Below are positions 61,286-64,000 of a stretch of DNA of 64,000 nt, piece by piece (position 1 is the stretch's first letter; each line of letters begins with the position of its first letter). A program made the position numbers and the translations under genes. This DNA is from an uncultured Clostridia bacterium. Its GTDB lineage: Bacteria > Bacillota > Clostridia > TANB77 > CAG-508. The notes beneath the pieces are model-generated. The model ran no database searches. It had not been told where the DNA came from and saw only the letters and a program-made list of their open reading frames with translations. The stretch is taken from contig CAKOWZ010000007.1 in NCBI GenBank assembly GCA_934129745.1, positions 1 through 64,000 of the forward strand, given 5' to 3'.

Positions 61286-61709
61286 AGAATACAAAAAAGA
61301 GTATTTGATATACTCGTGTCTAGCATTGCAATCATTTTCACTTTTCCAATAATGGTAATAATTTTTATAATAGTAAAGATAGATTCTAAAGGTCCTGGTA
61401 TATTTAAGCAAAAAAGAATAACAAAGGATGGTAAAAGGAGATATGAGTATTGTAGGTCCAAGACCAGAGAGAATTGAAATAATAGAAGATATTATAAAAG
61501 TAGTACCAGAATATAGAATAAGAGAGCAAGTTAAGTCAGGAATAACGGGATTATCACATATAGAGGGAGATTATTACACTAATCCAAAACAAAGACTAGA
61601 ATATGATATTACTTATATGAGTAAATGGTCTATAAAAAATGATATTAAAATTGTTTTTAGAACATTTGGTAAAATAATAAAAGATGCTAGAAAAAAAGAA
61701 GAAATATAA
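61286..61709 (+). pseudogene. Deleted undecaprenyl-phosphate sugar transferase
   Basis: Such enzymes attach the first sugar to the lipid carrier. The start reads QKRVFDILVSSIAIIFTFPI and ends at FKQKRITKDGK. The sequence then jumps straight to KGDMSIVGPRPERIEIIEDI in another frame, losing roughly 60-70 residues that normally hold the KFRSM and DELPQ regions. The junction near 61425-61432 has an aaa microhomology. The N-terminal part also has ATA at 61289 where the binding site (aagga) predicts a start. The C-terminal piece alone could be read from an internal GTG at 61428 but lacks the catalytic core. It is surely inactive as the usual enzyme. Confidence 0.85.
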
Positions 61710-61728
61710 CTAGAAGGGAAGAAACTTT

Positions 61729-62487
61729 ATGCAAAACATAGATAAGATAGATATAATTATGCCAGCTTATAATTGTGAAAAATATGTAGTACAAGCTATA
61801 AACTCGGTAAAAGAACAAATCTACAAAGAATGGAGATTAATCATTGTAAATGATTGCTCTTTAGATAATACTAAAAGTATAATTGAAAAAGAAATTCAAA
61901 GCATAAAAGACAAAGTTATATTTATTGATTTAAGTACACATATTGGAGTTGCAGAGTGTAGAAATGTAGCAATAAATAAAGTTTCTAATAGATACATTGC
62001 ATTTTTAGATTCGGATGACATTTGGAACCCAGAAAAGCTAGAAAAACAATTAAATTTTATGAAAGACAATGAATATTGTTTTACATATACAAGATATACT
62101 TATTTGAAAGATGGAAATTTCAAAGAAGTAAAAGAAATTCCAAGCAAATTAAATTATAGAAAAGCACTAACTAATACATATATATTAACTTCGACTGTGA
62201 TGCTAGATACAAAATACATAGATAAGAAAAATATACTTATGCCTAATATTGGAAGTGAAGATACGGCAACATGGTGGAATATACTAAAAAGTGGTGTAAT
62301 TTCTTATGGATTGGATGAAAATTTTACAACTTACAGAGTAACAAATAATGGATTATCACAAAATAAATTTACTAACTTAAAAAGAACTTGGAAATTATAT
62401 AGAAAACAAGAAAAGTTATCAATAATATATACAATATACAATTTTTGTTGGTATATATTTCATGCTACAAAAAAACGAATAGTATAG
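61729..62487 (+). CDS. Family 2 glycosyltransferase
   Basis: The 252-residue protein has the GT-A fold of family 2. IDIIMPAYNCEKYVVQAINS opens the nucleotide-binding domain, VNDCSLDNT is the first acidic loop, and AFLDSDDIWNPEKL is the metal-binding DxD region. SEDTATWWNIL is the putative catalytic base segment. It has no membrane helix apart from hydrophobic residues near the end, so it probably works on the inner face of the membrane with lipid-linked sugars. Binding site agaaggga precedes the ATG. The next gene starts 8 bp after its stop. Confidence 0.9.
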   Translation: MQNIDKIDIIMPAYNCEKYVVQAINSVKEQIYKEWRLIIVNDCSLDNTKSIIEKEIQSIKDKVIFIDLSTHIGVAECRNVAINKVSNRYIAFLDSDDIWNPEKLEKQLNFMKDNEYCFTYTRYTYLKDGNFKEVKEIPSKLNYRKALTNTYILTSTVMLDTKYIDKKNILMPNIGSEDTATWWNILKSGVISYGLDENFTTYRVTNNGLSQNKFTNLKRTWKLYRKQEKLSIIYTIYNFCWYIFHATKKRIV

Positions 62488-62495
62488 GAGAACCT

Positions 62496-63287
62496 ATGAA
62501 AGAACCAGTAATTGAAAGTCTAGTTTCTATTAGAAATTTAAAGGATGTAAGAGATGTAAAAAGCTTTATAAAAAAAGCAAATATTTTAGAAGATGTATTA
62601 CTCATAAATCAAGTAGAAAATAAGCAACCTATATTAAAATATAAAGAGGAAAAGATAAGGACTATATCATTTAATGAAAAAGGTGTTGCAAGAAGCAGAA
62701 ATAGAGCCTTAGAATATGCAAATGGGGATATATGCCTTTTTACAGATGATGACATAAAATATGAAAATAATTATAAAGATATAGTATTAGAAGCATATAA
62801 CAAATATAAAAAAGCAGATATGATTATTTTTTATGTTGAAAGTCTAAGTAAAGACAGAAAATTGAAGAAAATCAAAGAAGGAAAAATACATTGGATAGAT
62901 ATAATGAGAGTAGTTTCAAGTGAAATCACTTTTAAAATAAATAAAATGAAAAATAAAAAAATCAACTTCAATGAGAACTTTGGTCCAGGTGGAAGTTTCT
63001 TAATGGGAGAGGAAACAGTATTTTTAAATGAGTGCTTAAAAAAAGGCTTAAAAATTTATAGTGTACCAGTAAAAATAGGAACAGTAGAGAATAAAGAAAG
63101 CACATGGTTTAAAGGATATAATGAAAAATATTTTTATGATCAGGGAGCTATATTTAAAGAATTACAACCAAAACTTTATAAATTGTTGATTCTTCAATAT
63201 GTTTTAAGAAAATATAGTTTATATAAAAACAAATTTAAGATGAAAGAAATATATGTTATAATGAACAATGGAGCAAATCATAAATAG
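62496..63287 (+). CDS. Family 2-like glycosyltransferase
   Basis: With the ATG at 62496 (binding site taggaga) the protein has 263 residues. A frame opening earlier inside the previous gene is rejected for lack of a site. The N-terminus VIESLVSIRNLKDVRDVKSF is followed by ISFNEKGVARSRNRALEYAN and the acidic motif FTDDDIKYENN, typical of GT2 enzymes. NFGPGGSFLMGEETVFLNEC near residue 167 is the acceptor-site region. The donor and acceptor are unknown. It lies in a tight run with the preceding glycosyltransferase. Confidence 0.85.
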   Translation: MKEPVIESLVSIRNLKDVRDVKSFIKKANILEDVLLINQVENKQPILKYKEEKIRTISFNEKGVARSRNRALEYANGDICLFTDDDIKYENNYKDIVLEAYNKYKKADMIIFYVESLSKDRKLKKIKEGKIHWIDIMRVVSSEITFKINKMKNKKINFNENFGPGGSFLMGEETVFLNECLKKGLKIYSVPVKIGTVENKESTWFKGYNEKYFYDQGAIFKELQPKLYKLLILQYVLRKYSLYKNKFKMKEIYVIMNNGANHK

Positions 63288-63322
63288 CATTTATATTATA
63301 ATAAATGAAAAAGAGGATAATT

Positions 63323-64000
63323 ATGTATGATAAAAATGTAATACTAGTGGGAACTAAAAGAATATGTAATCAAATAGCTTATGTGTTTAACATTAAAGAG
63401 TATAGTATATTAGAAAATATTACTGATATAGAAGAAGATGAGGATGCTACTATACTTATCTGCAAAAAGATCAAAAATAAAAAGAAAATAAAGAATAATA
63501 ATGTATATTCTTTAAAAGAATTATATAAATACTTAGATAAGGAATATAAAGAAAAATTTGCACTTAATAGAAATAATGTAAGAAATATTATAAGACCTAC
63601 ATTTACAAATAAAAGGATAATAGATAAAATTCCAGTAGAATTGTTAAAGCCGTCAGAATTATTAATAAAGGTCATAAATAGTAAAGGATACGATATTAGT
63701 TGCAATAACTTAGAAAATAGTTGTAATATTGATTATGAAGGTTTTATTTGGGGATGTTGCCCTACTTGGATAAGAATTCCATTTGGAAACATTAATAAAG
63801 AAAATTCTTACAATAATCATATAGCAAGAATTATTAAATTATCATCACTAAACAAATCATATTGTTTATGTGATTTATCAAAATGTAAATTTAATAATGC
63901 AAATATTAAAGAAAACAATATAGGAACACTAAAAACAGATAATTATCCAAAAGAACTAACAATAGCAATAGATAAAACATGCAATTTAAAATGTCAAAGT
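63323..64000 (+). CDS. Radical SAM protein, cut by the window end
   Basis: An open frame of 226 codons runs off the window from the ATG at 63323 (binding site aagaggat). The first part (MYDKNVILVGTKRICNQIAY) is unfamiliar. A cysteine-rich SPASM-like stretch follows (GFIWGCCPTWIRIPFGNIN; SYCLCDLSKCKF), and LTIAIDKTCNLKC starts a radical SAM iron-sulfur motif just before the end. Radical SAM genes of this layout occur in polysaccharide and peptide modification clusters. What it modifies cannot be told from this part. Confidence 0.7.
   Translation, partial: MYDKNVILVGTKRICNQIAYVFNIKEYSILENITDIEEDEDATILICKKIKNKKKIKNNNVYSLKELYKYLDKEYKEKFALNRNNVRNIIRPTFTNKRIIDKIPVELLKPSELLIKVINSKGYDISCNNLENSCNIDYEGFIWGCCPTWIRIPFGNINKENSYNNHIARIIKLSSLNKSYCLCDLSKCKFNNANIKENNIGTLKTDNYPKELTIAIDKTCNLKCQS

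Overview
The window reads as a chromosome segment around the replication origin of a very AT-rich, Gram-positive-type bacterium of the Clostridia/Bacillota lineage, probably an uncultured gut anaerobe. The support is gene order (parB-parA-rsmG-mnmG-mnmE-jag-yidC-yidD-rnpA-rpmH | oriC | dnaA-dnaN-recF-gyrB), a DnaI/DnaD-type primosome pair, Gram-positive-style Shine-Dalgarno sites, and strong A/T bias in codons and spacers. The species cannot be named from the sequence.

Layout. 0.1-0.4 kb: two serine tRNAs. 0.7-9.5 kb, minus strand: chromosome partitioning, tRNA/rRNA modification, membrane insertase and RNase P/L34 genes, all pointing away from the origin. 9.6-11.7 kb: a bipartite oriC with DnaA-box clusters on both sides of dnaA, ending in a textbook unwinding region (tandem DnaA boxes, six CTA units of a DnaA-trio, then an AT-rich stretch). 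11.8-16.2 kb: dnaN, recF, gyrB. 16.2-22.2 kb: an insertion between gyrB and gyrA holding half of a type IV secretion system (TraC-like, VirB4-like, CpaE-like and an unknown protein), a non-coding block, a 10-bp-phased repeat array and a small inverted-repeat element. 22.3-28.9 kb: gyrA, the helicase loader, a DnaD-type primosome protein and an HtrA protease. 28.9-31.2 kb: an accessory patch of small genes, one clearly richer in GC, next to tRNA-Arg. 31.5-33.6 kb: tRNA-Pro, a radical SAM protein of the mobile-pair-A type and a frameshifted Fic gene. 33.8-46.8 kb: a cell-surface locus with a processive beta-glycan synthase, two surface proteins (one of 2414 residues) and a GH5 glucanase. 46.9-50.9 kb, minus strand: the other half of a type IV secretion system (PrgI, VirB6-like, VirB2-like pilin, VirD4, and a small membrane peptide). 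51.1-58.8 kb: a DUF1858 protein, tRNA Lys-Glu-Thr, FabG, a carbohydrate-binding protein, an Rpn-type nuclease, a CapA-family protein, CorA and a CAP-domain protein. 59.0-64.0 kb: an exopolysaccharide region (O-antigen ligase-like protein, a wrecked sugar transferase, two glycosyltransferases and a radical SAM protein cut by the window end).

Most unusual features. The type IV secretion genes are split into two divergent half-operons about 26 kb apart. In the gyrB-gyrA half, three successive genes have a good ribosome binding site but no ATG/GTG/TTG at the start position (GTT, ATA, ATA), and the VirB4 gene also carries a one-base frameshift at a rare CGG codon next to a stop. No relaxase is visible in the window. 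The broken sugar transferase also has ATA where a start codon should be. This is either decay of a conjugation module or start codons used at low efficiency; the sequence alone cannot decide. A family of palindromes with a GACGCGTCC core occurs three times in the right half of the window.
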